From contig NC_084797.1 of NCBI RefSeq assembly GCF_963169125.1, forward strand, positions 89,995,868-90,059,867: a DNA stretch of 64,000 nucleotides, given 5' to 3'. The notes under the pieces are model-generated. The model saw nothing but the letters and a program-made list of their open reading frames with translations, was not told the DNA's origin and made no database searches. The DNA comes from Humulus lupulus (Eukaryota > Streptophyta > Magnoliopsida > Rosales > Cannabaceae). A program made the translations under genes and the position numbers. Positions 34,168-44,800 of the stretch are shown here, piece by piece; positions within the stretch are counted from its first letter, which is position 1; every line of letters begins with the position of its first letter.

Positions 34168-34967
34168 GTCCAGACATGGATGTCTTCGAGTGAGGCCACA
34201 CCCCGAGATCTGTCCTTGAGGAGCGGATGTCTCCAAGCGAGGCCACGTCTGTGACCTGTTTCCAAGTTGTGGATGTCTCCAAGTAAGGCCATGCCCCGAG
34301 GACCATTCAGGTGGTCCTCTCGCTTTCTTTATTAGCCAATCCCCCAGGTCTAGGATCCTTGTCCTCAGACCTGGAGTAGCTGCCAGGTGTGAATCGGTGC
34401 AGTTGTTGCCCACCAGAAGATCGTCTGACAACTTTTGGTGAGCCTCGAGTAGTGGGGTCGAGATCGTACAGTTGACAATTGTCATTTCCCACAACGCCCT
34501 TTGACATGGAAGAATGTGCGTCGTATCCTGACACTGTCAGATACCTATTCCCTGTAAGGTTGGTATGAAACTTTCTACAAATGGGTCTCGTGCAATCTGC
34601 CTGGGCCCATGATCTTTAGTAGTGTATCCCTATGTAATTAATTAGCAGTTTACTCCCCAAATAATGGGGAATGTTGTATTAATTTTCCATTAAGGGCATT
34701 AATTACCAAGGCCTCTATAAATAGGGCTGGGGTATCTCCTTGTAAAGGGTTCAGAATTTTAGCTAGTTAAGCACTGTAAACTCATAGCAATATATATGCC
34801 GTCTGAGACTTCATTGAAGCTTGCTCAAACAAGCTTTATACTCACTAATACAAATGACTCGTGGACTAGGGCTCTTTTATATCCTGAACCACGTTAAACC
34901 TTTAAGTTATTTTCTTCTATTTTCTATCAAGTTCTTAGATTAGGTTGATAGCAGAAAAGGCAGTCAA
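34168..34967 (+). repeat. 5' LTR of Tat element 3
   Basis: An LTR-like block of about 800 bp begins near tgtccagacatgg and ends near aggcagtca, followed by ttttggtgcgg in the primer-site position and then gag. It holds TATAAATA at 34716-34723 and an internal family of gatgtctccaag repeats at about 34187-34290. The 3' LTR has not been found, so the left edge and any target duplication are unsupported. Confidence 0.6.
34716..34723 (+). promoter_or_regulatory. TATA box of the element 3 LTR
   Basis: TATAAATA in ctctataaatagggct. Confidence 0.55.
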
Positions 34968-34984
34968 AATTTTGGTGCGGAGGA

Positions 34985-35215
34985 CCCATCAGAGGTGGTG
35001 GTGCTTCACGACCAGGTGGCTACCTAGCAGGAAAAACTGGATGCCCATTAGGAAAATATTATCGCCATACAGGAGATGTTTAACGCCATGAGGGCCAGTC
35101 TAGCGGCCCAAGGGCAACATTGGACCCACATGGTGAAGTACCATTTAGGCAGCCAGTTGGTCTGCCACCCGTGGACCCAGCTAGAGTGCCACCTATAACG
35201 CAGCAGGTGTGCCTT
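34985..35215 (+). pseudogene. Element 3 gag, N-terminal fragment
   Basis: A plus frame reads as the N-terminal coiled-coil part of a Tat gag (ENIIAIQEMFNAMRASLAAQ) with stops near 35026 and 35048. It is cut at 35220 by the non-autonomous element, and gag resumes after 39961. The lineage call depends on the downstream parts; alone it would be unrecognisable. Confidence 0.6.
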
Positions 35216-35220
35216 CCGAG

Positions 35221-36015
35221 TGTCACGGGCTGACATTTTGACAACGAAAATGCCCGTGCGGCACCTTGTCTCCTCTCAGCCAAGGTTAGCCTTCCAACCA
35301 TTCTGATAACAATGGGCACATTTTTCGCGTGACCATGTGCCTCTGCACACTTCTGTCTCTCGAACAACTCCTGCTAAGTCATGCTCTCAGGCATCTATGA
35401 GTGCAACCATGCATCAAGGATATCTATCCAAGACACTCACACTGTCCATAGGTTCTCACTATGGCAAAGAAAATTTCAACACCGATGCTCACCCAAACAT
35501 TTGCAAGCCAAGGTAGCATGTGTGCCCAAGAGCCAACACTAAGCTGACATGCCAACACCTCTCATCATGCCCCATGAGTACTCCTGCTCATGGAGACATA
35601 TGAGTCCCTTCGTGGTCCTCATATGCCCGCCCTACTAGCACTCCTAACTAGTAGTAGCTCAATTGACGCACCTACACCATGGGCTGGTGGAGAGCTAACA
35701 CCAGGTGCTCCCCCTACAAAGAGCCTTCTGAGCTTTTAGCCTTCTACCAAGAACATATATGATTTTTTCTTAGGAGACATATTTGGCTCTCACCTCACCA
35801 AATCTCCAAATCTCAAAAATCTAATTGTACCATTGCGTTCATTGCCCCTTCAATATGGAACCTACCAAGTCCCGTCCATTTCTGGGAAATATTTACAAAA
35901 ATGCCACTGCCGTACAAACTAGGCATCGGCATGCTCACCAGCCTACACCCTCGCGTGCGCATATGACTAAGCACCAACCTAGCTTGTAACATGCCTTCAA
36001 GGCCGACATGTTACA
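35221..36015 (-). repeat. 3' LTR of the non-autonomous element
   Basis: 795 bp. Compared with 38786-39956 it lacks about 371 bp (39141-39511), joined at a shared CCAT near 35573-35576. Confidence 0.85.
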
Positions 36016-36029
36016 CTCCCCCCCCACTT
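36016..36029 (-). other. Polypurine tract of the non-autonomous element
   Basis: On minus, gaagtgggggggg then ag, immediately before TGTAACA. Confidence 0.75.
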
Positions 36030-38768
36030 CAATTGTTGATGCCCTCATTGACAGACTGCTTGCCAATCTCTTTCTTGCCTTGAGTCTTAAGCTCACTCCA
36101 TGCTTTTTCCGAATCTTAAGTCAGCACTGGTCCCTCTACCACTGTAGAACCACCAACTTGGTGATGATCTCCCATGTCCACCCTTGAACTTGATCAAAGA
36201 CTCCATGCCACCATTGCTATTCAAAATTATCCCATGATGTACTGCCTCTGCACTCAAATACTCCTTGCACACATGAACTCCCCCGAGTCCATCACGACGT
36301 CCCTCTAGTCAACCAAGGTGCCCTTGCAACACTGACCCCAAAGCCAACACATCATTAGAATGTTGCTTTCTCGCCAAGTGTCCAATGCCTACACCTATTG
36401 ACAAGGAAAAACTTGAGGTGCACCCTTCAGGATGAGATTCGCAAACCAACCGTTCCCAACACACCTATGAAACATCCTTCCGCAGAAGGCATGTCTCTCT
36501 TCAATGCAGAACTCGTGCCAACTGTAGCCTTGATGTAGTATTTAGTGCATCCTTGCACACATACTTCGCAAAGTAGTCTTTCAGACTTTTGGCTCTCCAA
36601 CCTTACTGCATACCCACGACTTGATGCAAAATGGCCAATCCTGACCATAAGTATAACTGCTCCACTGAGCTTTTACAATGTGACCAATGATCTGACATCA
36701 TTCAAAACAACTACAATGACTTTTGGCTCATGTTCATGCTGACTCCCTAGCATTGTGCCTTAAGTTCTGCCCCCAAATCAATCCTGCCTAACTCAAATGG
36801 CATGTTGAATCTTGACCAACTTGACTGCACCCTACCTCACTCTTGAGGGCTAATGTTGTCCCAATCTGCTATCTCCCTTCGACATACATTCTCTGAATCA
36901 TTCAGCCTATGTTCCTATAAACACGAAGCATGTCCCTTTACATTCTGCAAAACCTGCCCAATCTTGGTCTCAGCCTACGCCCATGCAAACTATCTATATG
37001 CAGCTTCACCTGGTCACCTGACCGACTCGCATCAGTCATGCATGCCTTCACATTGAACAACCCAACTGTCATTGTGTTTCCTACTAGATTAACACACCAA
37101 AACTGAACAAGTACCTTGACTCTTTGAACATAAGAATTAGTGAGCTCCCTCACTTCAACTTGGGAACAACTTCTCTTCTCAAGGTGTACCTCTCAAGGTA
37201 TAGGTTGAAAGCTAACCACTTTCTCTCATGTGGTCCCTCATTCCATTTATCACTTTTGAAGATGGTATTGAACTAATGACTTGGTCATTCTGACTATTCA
37301 CCCAACAACATCTCTATGTTGCCTTAGTACCTGAGTCCTAACAACTTTCACCCAACAACATCTCTATGTTGCCTTAGTACCTGAGTCCTAACAACTTTCA
37401 CCCTAGGTAACTGGCTCTGTCTTTGTCTTTGAGTCTCCTTGACTTTACATTCTAAACAACTAACTATCTCCATGATAACTCATCTCGATGCTTTTGTAAT
37501 GGAACATTGGTATGCTATTTGGATGTTTAAACCATGAAGGTCTCTCCCCCATTTTAACTGTTGGTATCCTTGACAACTTGCCCATGCACAAGAATGTCTG
37601 ACCACCCCAACTCTTCATGCACACAAAAATCTAGAAGTGCACCCTGTATGATGTGATTCTCGAGTCAACTACTTCATGTAGCACCACTATCGATTCCCCT
37701 ATGCGTGCACTGTCCACATAGCTATCCATCTGATCCATACTAACATCTCGCCCCTCTGGGCTTCCAAGAAGCACTAAGTTTCTCTCGATGCAACCTTCTA
37801 TCCACCTACAAACTCTAACACAACTTCTAAGCTTTTTTAGGCTTCTATGGTCACTAAGTCCCAATAGTAAGGCCATCCGGCCCGCATTTAAACTCTAGCA
37901 CCATCTCATCCTCCTTAATCCCTCTTGCAATACTAAGTTTCCTTGACGCAGCCCTCCAGCACTCAAGAAACTCTAGTACTTAACTGACCACTGCACGCAG
38001 TCTACTCGGCCTTGCTGGCCTTTGATGAATATATTCCACAACTTAGCATCTCCTACAATGCCTTAGTGTTGCTCACACAAGCTAACATCTCTACGAGCCA
38101 ACACGCCCCACTCCATTGTCTCGGCGCCTCCCCTCCAGGTCAGAATAAGATAACATGCAAACACTTCCAAGTACAACTGTCTTCTGACAATCGCGGCCAT
38201 TGCCACCTTGGTCTCCATGTGATGCCCTTTGGCACACAAGTAGCAACTAAAGCATTCCATGCTCATCTTTATCTGATTCCTCAAAGCTGTCCACTCTCGA
38301 CCACTGTCCTGACTAACAAGCGGCTGACGAACACTATCATGCTTCCACACTCTTGCGTACAAGTTCCCTTTTCAACAACAAAGCTCTGTGCTACTTACAA
38401 TGTCACTCAGGCGAACCTGAACTAGTGAACCAAGCATACAACCTTGACCTCTCGATCAGACCTTGTCTTATGTCAATGAGTTCCAACTCTTCTGTAGCAC
38501 CCCTCCACAATTGCACATGGTTGTTGTCTTTCTAGCATCACTAAACTTTCTAATTCGAAGCAACCATAACTTGTTGCTTCTCTAGGATGTCCAGTATTCC
38601 CACGAAGAAGAGCAACCAAGTCTCATCCAATCTCAGCCTACTAATCCTATCTAGGTGACTTAAAGGCTCAACGACATCTGTTCAAGCATCCAGACCTTTC
38701 TGGTCCTTCTGCACGCCTACATCCCTTCTAGGATGGGCCAACCAAGTTCACCTAAACTTGTGATGAAC
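36030..38768 (-). mobile_element. Noncoding interior of the non-autonomous element
   Basis: About 2.7 kb with no recognisable gag, protease, RT or integrase motif on either strand. The longest frames (for example 38012-38425 plus and 38063-38362 minus) have no known motif. It contains a perfect 50-bp tandem duplication at 37299-37398. Confidence 0.6.
37299..37398. repeat. Perfect 50-bp tandem duplication
   Basis: The unit starting cacccaacaacatctctatg occurs twice head to tail (37299-37348, 37349-37398) with no mismatch, then starts a third time for five bases (caccc). Confidence 0.9.
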
Positions 38769-38785
38769 CTGGCACTGATACCAAC
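38769..38785 (-). other. Initiator tRNA-Met primer-binding site
   Basis: On minus, gttggtatcagtgccagg begins at the LTR edge. The plant tRNA-iMet site is tggtatcagagcc; one base differs. Confidence 0.7.
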
Positions 38786-39956
38786 TGTCACGGGCTGACA
38801 TTTTGACAACAGAAATGCCTGTGCATCACCTTGACTCCTCCCAGCCAAGGTCAGCCTTCCAACGATTCAGATAACAATGGGCACGTTTTTCGCGTGACCT
38901 TGTGCCTCTACACACTTCCGTCTCTCAAACAACTCTTGCTGAGTCATGCTCTTAAGCATCTATGAGTGCAACCATGCATCAAGGCTATCTAGCCAAGACA
39001 CTCACACTGTCAATAGGTTCTCACTATGGCAAATCAAATCCCAACACTGATGCTCACCTAGACATTCGCAAACCAAGGTAGCATGTGTGGCCAAGAGCCA
39101 ACACCAAGCTAACGTGCTAATACCTATCATCATGCCCCATTTGATACTATCTGAATAGCTTCCATCATGGTCCAAGGACTCCCATACATCCATGGTCCAA
39201 TCCTCAAGGCACCATGCCTTCACTTATGTTGGTAGGCCCTCGGAACTAGCTTCTAGACTAGTAGCACACAATGGACCTCTGGCCTTCTCTAGTATTGTGC
39301 ACCCTTCAATGGATGTATGCTAGCAAGTCCCACGAATGACTTCCCATGCCATCTCATGTCAAGACTCATGGCCATGGCGCGCCACGATGTCTCTCAATGG
39401 TTTGGGCCACGTTCCATGCAAGCAACATACCTGCAAGCCAAGGGAACCATACCCATAAACCTTTAGCAGCACACTTCAACGCAATACCGGGGTGGCCTAA
39501 GTAATGTCCATGAGTACTCCTACTCATGGAGACATATGAGTCCCCTCATGGTCTTCATATGCCTGCCCTACTATCCCACCTATTAGTAGTTCACTTGACA
39601 CACCTGGGTCAGGGGGTGGTGGAGAGCTAACACTAGGTGCTCCCCCTACAAAGAGCCTTCTGAGCTTTTAGCCTTCTACCGGGAACATATATGATTTTTA
39701 CTTGGGAGACATATTTGGCTCTCAGCTCGCCAAATCTCTGAATCATCTAAATCCAATCACACCATTGTGTTCATTGCCCCTTCAATATGAAACCTACCAA
39801 GTCCCGTCCATTTCTGGGCAATATTGAAGATATTTACGAAAATGCCATTGCCGTACAAACTTGGCATCATCATGCTCACCAACCTGCACCCTCGCGTGCA
39901 CATCTGACCAAGCACCAACCTAGCTTGTAACATGCCTTCAAGGCTGACATGCTACA
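38786..39956 (-). repeat. 5' LTR of the non-autonomous element
   Basis: 1171 bp, the longer LTR copy. Both ends match 35221-36015; the extra 371 bp at 39141-39511 is probably ancestral and lost from the other copy. Confidence 0.85.
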
Positions 39957-39961
39957 CTGAG

Positions 39962-41869
39962 CACCCCGTTGATGTGGCGCAAGATCCTCCAGCTGGGTGC
40001 CGCCTACACACCCAGCTGGGGTTGGAGCCCCACCTGCGCCACAAGAGCGTGGCAAGGGAAAAATCGATGACAACCCTGCTCCAGGGAAAAAGAAGGCTCG
40101 TTGAGCCCCCAAACAAAATAAGGCCCTAAGGCCAGTGAACAAGAGTAATGGGCAAGGTGCTCGAGGAAATTGCCAGCCTGTCAGCGCCCATGGAGCCAAA
40201 GGCGTTTAGCCTAGGCGCATTGGGATGAAACACGCTAGGCTTGGAGGTGGTGTCCCCTAGCACCTCACTAGTCTTGAACAACCTTCGGCCAAGGGGCCAA
40301 CCGTAGGAATGTCTCCGTTAACTGGGAGCAACGCTTTAGCATCTCGGTCAATAATGAAAACATCGAGTTCAATGGAAAGATCGAAGTAGGATATCCCAAG
40401 GATAGTGGTTGCCACCAAGGTCAACCAGACCTACGAGATGGATTGAATGCTCATAAGGGTATAGCAGGTCTCGAGGGCAATCCCGAGGGAATAGATTAAG
40501 AAAATCTCCAGGATAATCTTAATGTCTGGAAGAGAGAACATCTGACACAGAGTGCCAGTCAAGGCCGCGGCCCTCTCCACGCAGAATTGGAGAGCTTAAA
40601 AAAGATTATGCTCAGGATGGCCCGAAGAAAAGACCGCAACCATGACTTAGAGGACAAGGATGGGGAGCCATGTGCTCCCCACATAGTGGAAGCCCCATTA
40701 CCATGGGGCTTCAAGATGCCATCCATCATGACCAATGATGGCAACATGGATCTCACTGACCATCTATCGAAATTCAACCGATTGATGTTGGTGCATTGAG
40801 TCTCCGAGGATGCGAAATGCCACGTGTTCTCGTTGACCTTGACAGGACTAAAAAATGAGTGGTTTAAGAAACACAAATTGGGCTCCTTTCATTCTTGGCA
40901 CCAGCTCTCATCCTTATTCTGAAGATAGTTTATAGCGGCTACGAAGGTGAGCTTTGAGGTCAACGCCTTGGCCAACATAATGCAAGGGCCCCTCGAAACC
41001 CTCAAGGCCTACATCAAGCACTTCAAGGAGGAAGCCGCTAGGACCAAGAGGGTCGACGATGGCCAGTAGTTGATGGCCTTGTAAGCAGGCATCCGTGTAG
41101 GGTCTCCTCTATGGGATGACCTCAAACAGAGAGGATGTTGTAGGATCGACGATTTCCTTAGTCGAGCATAAGAATATATAAACTGGGAGGATGCCTAGAT
41201 TGAAGCGTTCACCAGACTCGTCACTTTCCCCGCTCCATTGAATCTGAGCCCCGTGGCTCCATTGACCCAGTACCCACCTTACACTCCTGTCCAACAGAGT
41301 GTTGTGAGTGCTCTGCAGTTCAGCCCAGCGATCCAGTCAGTTTGCTTTAGTGCCATGCCTTATGCTGGCTTCAATGCCGCTTCGGTAGGATATGGAGTCG
41401 CGCCCATTGGGTACAGTGCTTTTCAGCCTGCATTAAGTGCTAGAAATGTGACTCTAGCCCAGTCAGCTGCACCCAGCAGGACCCTAGTTGAAATAGGCGC
41501 GGGGGCAAAGGCAAGGGCAGAAAGCCCAAGGAAATCGGAGCAGCTTCGGCATGACAAGGAGTGGCCCCCGAGGAGAAGTATATCTCATAGTACTCCGAGT
41601 ATACAGACCTGGTGGAATCTCAGGAGAACATTGTTTTGGCCATGGAACCACACGTCCACTACCGGAAACTACAACCCATCTGGAGGGACAGGGAGAGGAG
41701 AGATCCCAACAAAGTTTTTTGGTTCCATAATCATGTGGGGCACCACACCAACAAGTGCCGAAAACTCATGGATGAGATTGATAATCTCATTAAGCTAGGG
41801 AATTTGCACCAGTATGCTCGGGGCAGAGGGCACCCGGCTCAGGCCCCAGCTATAGGAGTACCTCTGTAG
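39962..41869 (+). pseudogene. Element 3 gag, main part
   Basis: Gag resumes after the insertion with a Pro/Lys-rich linker (QERGKGKIDDN). The gag core starts near 40690 (LPWGFKMPSIMTNDGNMDLT, HLSKFNRLMLVH). Homology continues through LTGLKNEWFKKHKLGSFHSW and FEVNALANIMQGPLETLKAY to DDFLSRA near 41150. A zinc knuckle near 41720 reads FWFHNHVGHHTNKC: the first Cys of the C-X2-H-X4-H-X4-C pattern has become Phe. Many stops and at least three frame changes occur (near 40800, 40920, 41065, 41170 and 41600). It is clearly related to elements 1 and 2 but more distant and more decayed. Confidence 0.82.
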
Positions 41870-42440
41870 AAGGCAACTCCCCATGCTCCAGGCACAGCAC
41901 CAGTTGTCCCACAACAACAGGTAGTCCACGGGCCACCCCCAATGACTAGGAGAGTGGGAACTATCTCTGGAGGAACCCACTTGGGAGGCACCTCCTGGGG
42001 TTCGCGGAATAGATATGCACGAGCCCTGAATCACGATGACGAGATACTAGCACTGTCTCAGGTCCCAGCACAAATGCCTTGGATGACTAACCAAGTCATC
42101 ACATTCTTTGAGGATGATGCTTAGAGGGTCCATTTTCCCCACAATGATCCTTAAGTGCTCGAGAGCCAGATTTCAACCACGACGGTGCCTCAGATCCTGG
42201 TGGACAACGGGAGTTCTTTGAACATCCTGTTTAAGTCAACCTATGAGAAGATTGGGCTAACCACGAATGACCTGTCCCTGTACACTTCGACTCTATACGG
42301 GTTCTCAGGGGAGGGTTTCATTCCAATGGGGGAATCAATATGCATGTGACTCTTGAAGAAGTGCCAAGTCAAGCCTTCAAGTACCGCACCTTCGTTGTGG
42401 TGGACTGCTCCTTGGCAAATAATGCCATCATGGGGTGAGG
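41870..42440 (+). pseudogene. Element 3 aspartic protease
   Basis: The protease follows gag with VITFFEDDA and a HFPHNDP segment, then the loop ILVDNGSSLNILFKS near 42195, LYGFSGEGFIPMGES near 42290, and a broken VVDCSLANNAIM end. There is a stop at 42121 before the domain and a frame change at about 42345 within its last third. The DNGSS loop is the same as in elements 1 and 2. Not functional. Confidence 0.8.
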
Positions 42441-43196
42441 AGGTAATCCTTAACACATCCGTCCTTGACAGGAAAATCATGGTCAAAAAGAACCTCAAGG
42501 CGGAGGTCCGAGAATCCCCAGTGAGCTTTCTTCAAGACAACCAAGATGTCTTTCCCTGGTCTTACTCTGACATGACTGGCATTGACCCAAATATCGTATG
42601 TCATGCCTTGAACATCAACCCCAACACTGCTCAAATTCAGCAGAAGTGTAGGACAATCGACCCAACCCAGGCAGTGGCTTTGAAGGATGAGGTGAACGAA
42701 CTTCTCGCGAATGGGTTCATCCGAGAAGCTCAGTACTCGAAATGGTTACTAATTCGATCCTAGTGCCCAAGAAAATTGCCACTTGGAGGACCTGTATAGA
42801 TTTCTCTGACCTTAACAAGGCCTACCAAAGGATTATTTTCCTTTGTCAAAGATAGATAGATGGTCAACGCCACCTCCGGGTATGAACTCTTGTCCTTTAT
42901 GGACGCATAATTAGGGTACAACCAAATTTCCATGCATGTCGTGGACCAAGAGCACATTAGCTTATCAACTGATAAGGGTGTGTACTACTACAAAGTGATG
43001 CCCTTCGGGCTCAAAAATGCTAGTGCTACCTGTCAAATACTAGTAAATCATATGTTCAAAAACCAATTGGGTCAGAACATGGAGGTTTACGTGGATGAGA
43101 TGCTGGTCAAGTCCAGGACGACCCCTGGCCACATGAAAGACCTGGCGAAAGTGTTTTCGGTACTTCGCAGGTTCGAGATGAAGTTGTGTGACAGTC
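42441..43196 (+). pseudogene. Element 3 reverse transcriptase, first part
   Basis: A leader (SFLQDNQDVFPWSYSDMTGI) leads to ELLANGFIREAQYSKWL at about 42700-42750. A frame change follows (LVPKKIATWRTCIDFSDLNK). The palm resumes near 42880, with KVMPFGLKNASATCQILVNH. The catalytic box is YVDE (43088-43099): the second Asp of YVDD is Glu. The frame stays open to RRFEMKL and is cut at 43196 by the Cassandra LTR, continuing at 43558. The Asp to Glu change and earlier frameshifts argue against activity. Confidence 0.88.
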
Positions 43197-43562
43197 AGAA
43201 TCCCGTGATCCGTAAGAGGAAAGACCGGGTAAGCTATGCAATCCCACACTGCCTGGGGAAGGTCAAGTGTGATGATTCTAAGACTGTGTAGGTATGGGAC
43301 TACATAGTTGAAGGGGTCTTAAATGGATTGATGGGTACTACCTATATCAACAAGATGCATCTTCTTTTCGGTAGCCCATCACTTGAGAACTCCAAAGTTA
43401 AGCGTGCTTGACCTGGGGTAATCTAGGGATGGGTGACCTCCTGGGAAGTTTTCCTAGGAAGCATGTGAGTGAGGACAAAGCACGCTGAAAAGACTCGTGT
43501 TGGTTTGTAGGGCCAGTCGTCATTCCAGAAAGCAGCCATAGTGACGTGGGGCTCACAAGTTG
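43192..43562 (+). mobile_element. Cassandra-type solo LTR with 5S rRNA sequence (TSD AGTTG)
   Basis: A 361-bp LTR (43197-43557, TGTGACAG to CTCACA) is flanked by AGTTG at 43192-43196 and 43558-43562. It contains cactgcctggggaagg (near 43247) and a long stretch matching plant 5S rRNA. Cassandra is a small non-coding retrotransposon (TRIM) of vascular plants defined by 5S-derived LTRs. Only one LTR is present. Removing it and one AGTTG restores the RT frame across MKL and NLQKC, so the insertion is recent relative to the frame around it. Confidence 0.93.
43374..43460 (+). ncRNA. 5S rRNA-derived segment within the Cassandra LTR
   Basis: Contains agttaagcgtgcttg, aggga followed by tgggtgacctcctgggaag, and an upstream cccatcac...gaactcc. 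These are the core of plant 5S rRNA including the internal RNA polymerase III promoter (box A, intermediate element and box C region). It is not a 5S gene: the ends of 5S RNA are missing and several positions differ. Confidence 0.88.
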
Positions 43563-43830
43563 AATCTCCAAAAGTGCACTTGTGGAGTTGCATTTGGGAA
43601 GTTCCTAGGTTTCATTGTCATCGTCCGAGGAATAGAGGCAAACCATGAGAAGATCAAAGCTCTGGTCAAGATGTCATCCCCCGCAAGCATAAAGACATTC
43701 AAAGCCTCATCAGGAGGATAACAACCCTAAGTCACTTTGTCTCCAAGGCAACTGATAAGTGCATACCATGCTTCACCTTACTCCGAGGAGATCAGAGGTT
43801 CAAATGGACGGAGGAGTGCAAATAGGAATT
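43558..43830 (+). pseudogene. Element 3 reverse transcriptase, second part
   Basis: Continues RT from the Cassandra edge: NLQKCTCGVAFGKFLGFIV, then GIEANHEKIKAL, matching element 1 (LNPQKCTFGVASGKFLGFIV). A frame change follows around 43680, and the connection to RNase H continues in another frame (ATDKCIPCFTLLRGDQRFKW). It ends with a WTEECK-type segment near 43820. Confidence 0.8.
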
Positions 43831-44800
43831 CTAGTAGTTAAAGGTGCACATGGCTAACCCACCGATCCTCTCAAAGCTCGTAGATGGAGAGCCCCTCCTC
43901 CTCTATATGGTTCGAAAAGTGCCATCAGTGTGGCCTTGGTGCGCGAGGAAGGCTGCGTCTAGCATCCCGTGTACTATACAAGTAAGAGACTCCTCAGGGC
44001 AGAATCCAGATACACGCTTATGGAGAAGTTAACCTTTTGCCTAATGGTGGCTTATTGGAAGCTAATACCTTATTTCTAGGCAGATCCCTTTATGGTCCTC
44101 ACTAACCATCCCTTGCAACAAGTCTTTTAAAAGCTGGAGTCATCCGAGAGAGTCCTTAAATGGGCGGTCTAACTGAGTCAGTTTGACATCACGTATCACT
44201 CAAGGACTGCCAACAAGGAACATGCATTGAAAAATTTCATCGCCGAGTGCATGGGAAACCGTGAGAGACATTGGGACGCTTTGGTGGCTAGGCCTACATG
44301 GAAGTTGTACGTAGATGGGTATTCTAATGAAAACAAAGCCAGAGCGGGCCTAATCTTGGTATCCCCCGAAGGGCATAGGGTTCACAGTGCCCTGAGGTTT
44401 GGATTCGACTCCTCCAACAATGAGGATGAGTACAAAGCACTTATTACTGGGCTCCAAGTAGCCTTGGAGCTCAAGGCCGAGGGCCTCGAGATCTTCAGCG
44501 ACTCGCAACTCGTAGTCAACCAGGTACTCGGGAGTATCATGCCCGGGGACAAAGATGGTTGCTTACCTGGAAAAAATCGAAGAAATGTTACACAACTTCA
44601 AGAAACTTACCATACGACAAGTGCCACGGGAACAAAATTCTAATGATGATGCCCTGGATAAGCTTGCTACCACCAAGGATGCTGAGTTAATCAACATGAT
44701 CCCTATTGACTGCTTGACCGCTCTGAGCATCTCAGCCCCCGAGGAGGTAGAAGCAGTCCAGCCCCAGGATGGCTGGATGGAGCCCATTGTCAAGTAGCTT
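43831..44800 (+). pseudogene. Element 3 RNase H
   Basis: The connection (MANPPILSKLVDGEPLLLYM) begins at 43850. The RNase H domain lies mainly in the frame 44227-44643: WKLYVDGYSNENKARAGL, then VHSALRFGFDSSNNEDEYKA and LEIFSDSQLVVNQVLG, so the catalytic Asp, Glu and Asp are all kept. A frame change near 44550 leads to KKLTIRQVPREQNSNDDAL and the linker to integrase (44555-44797). Stops occur near 43825, 43835 and 44172. The role is removal of template RNA during reverse transcription. The domain core is better kept than in element 2. Confidence 0.85.

Larger units (their letters stand above)
35216..39961 (-). mobile_element. Non-autonomous LTR retrotransposon inserted in gag
   Basis: Two LTRs, 35221-36015 and 38786-39956, enclose 2770 bp. 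Read on minus the LTR is TGTAACATG or TGTAGCATG to CCCGTGACA. A primer site next to the 38786 LTR (minus, tggtatcagtgcc) matches plant initiator tRNA-Met priming (tggtatcagagcc) with one mismatch. A G-rich polypurine tract sits at 36016-36029. The flanks CCGAG (35216-35220) and CTGAG (39957-39961) are a target duplication with one change. The interior shows no gag or pol domain in any frame; ORFs are short. It must have been mobilised by proteins of another element. Confidence 0.82.

Noticed and set aside
34187..34290. CRISPR-like spaced repeats (gatgtctccaag)
   Set aside because: Three imperfect copies of a short motif in a plant LTR, without regular spacing or cas genes.
36030..38768. Hidden gag or pol in the non-autonomous element
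   Set aside because: Neither strand showed RT, integrase, protease or zinc-knuckle motifs in any frame on reading, including across possible frameshifts.
43374..43460. A functional 5S rRNA gene
   Set aside because: Only the core with the internal promoter is present, with several differences and no proper 5S ends, and it sits inside an LTR with its own target duplication.
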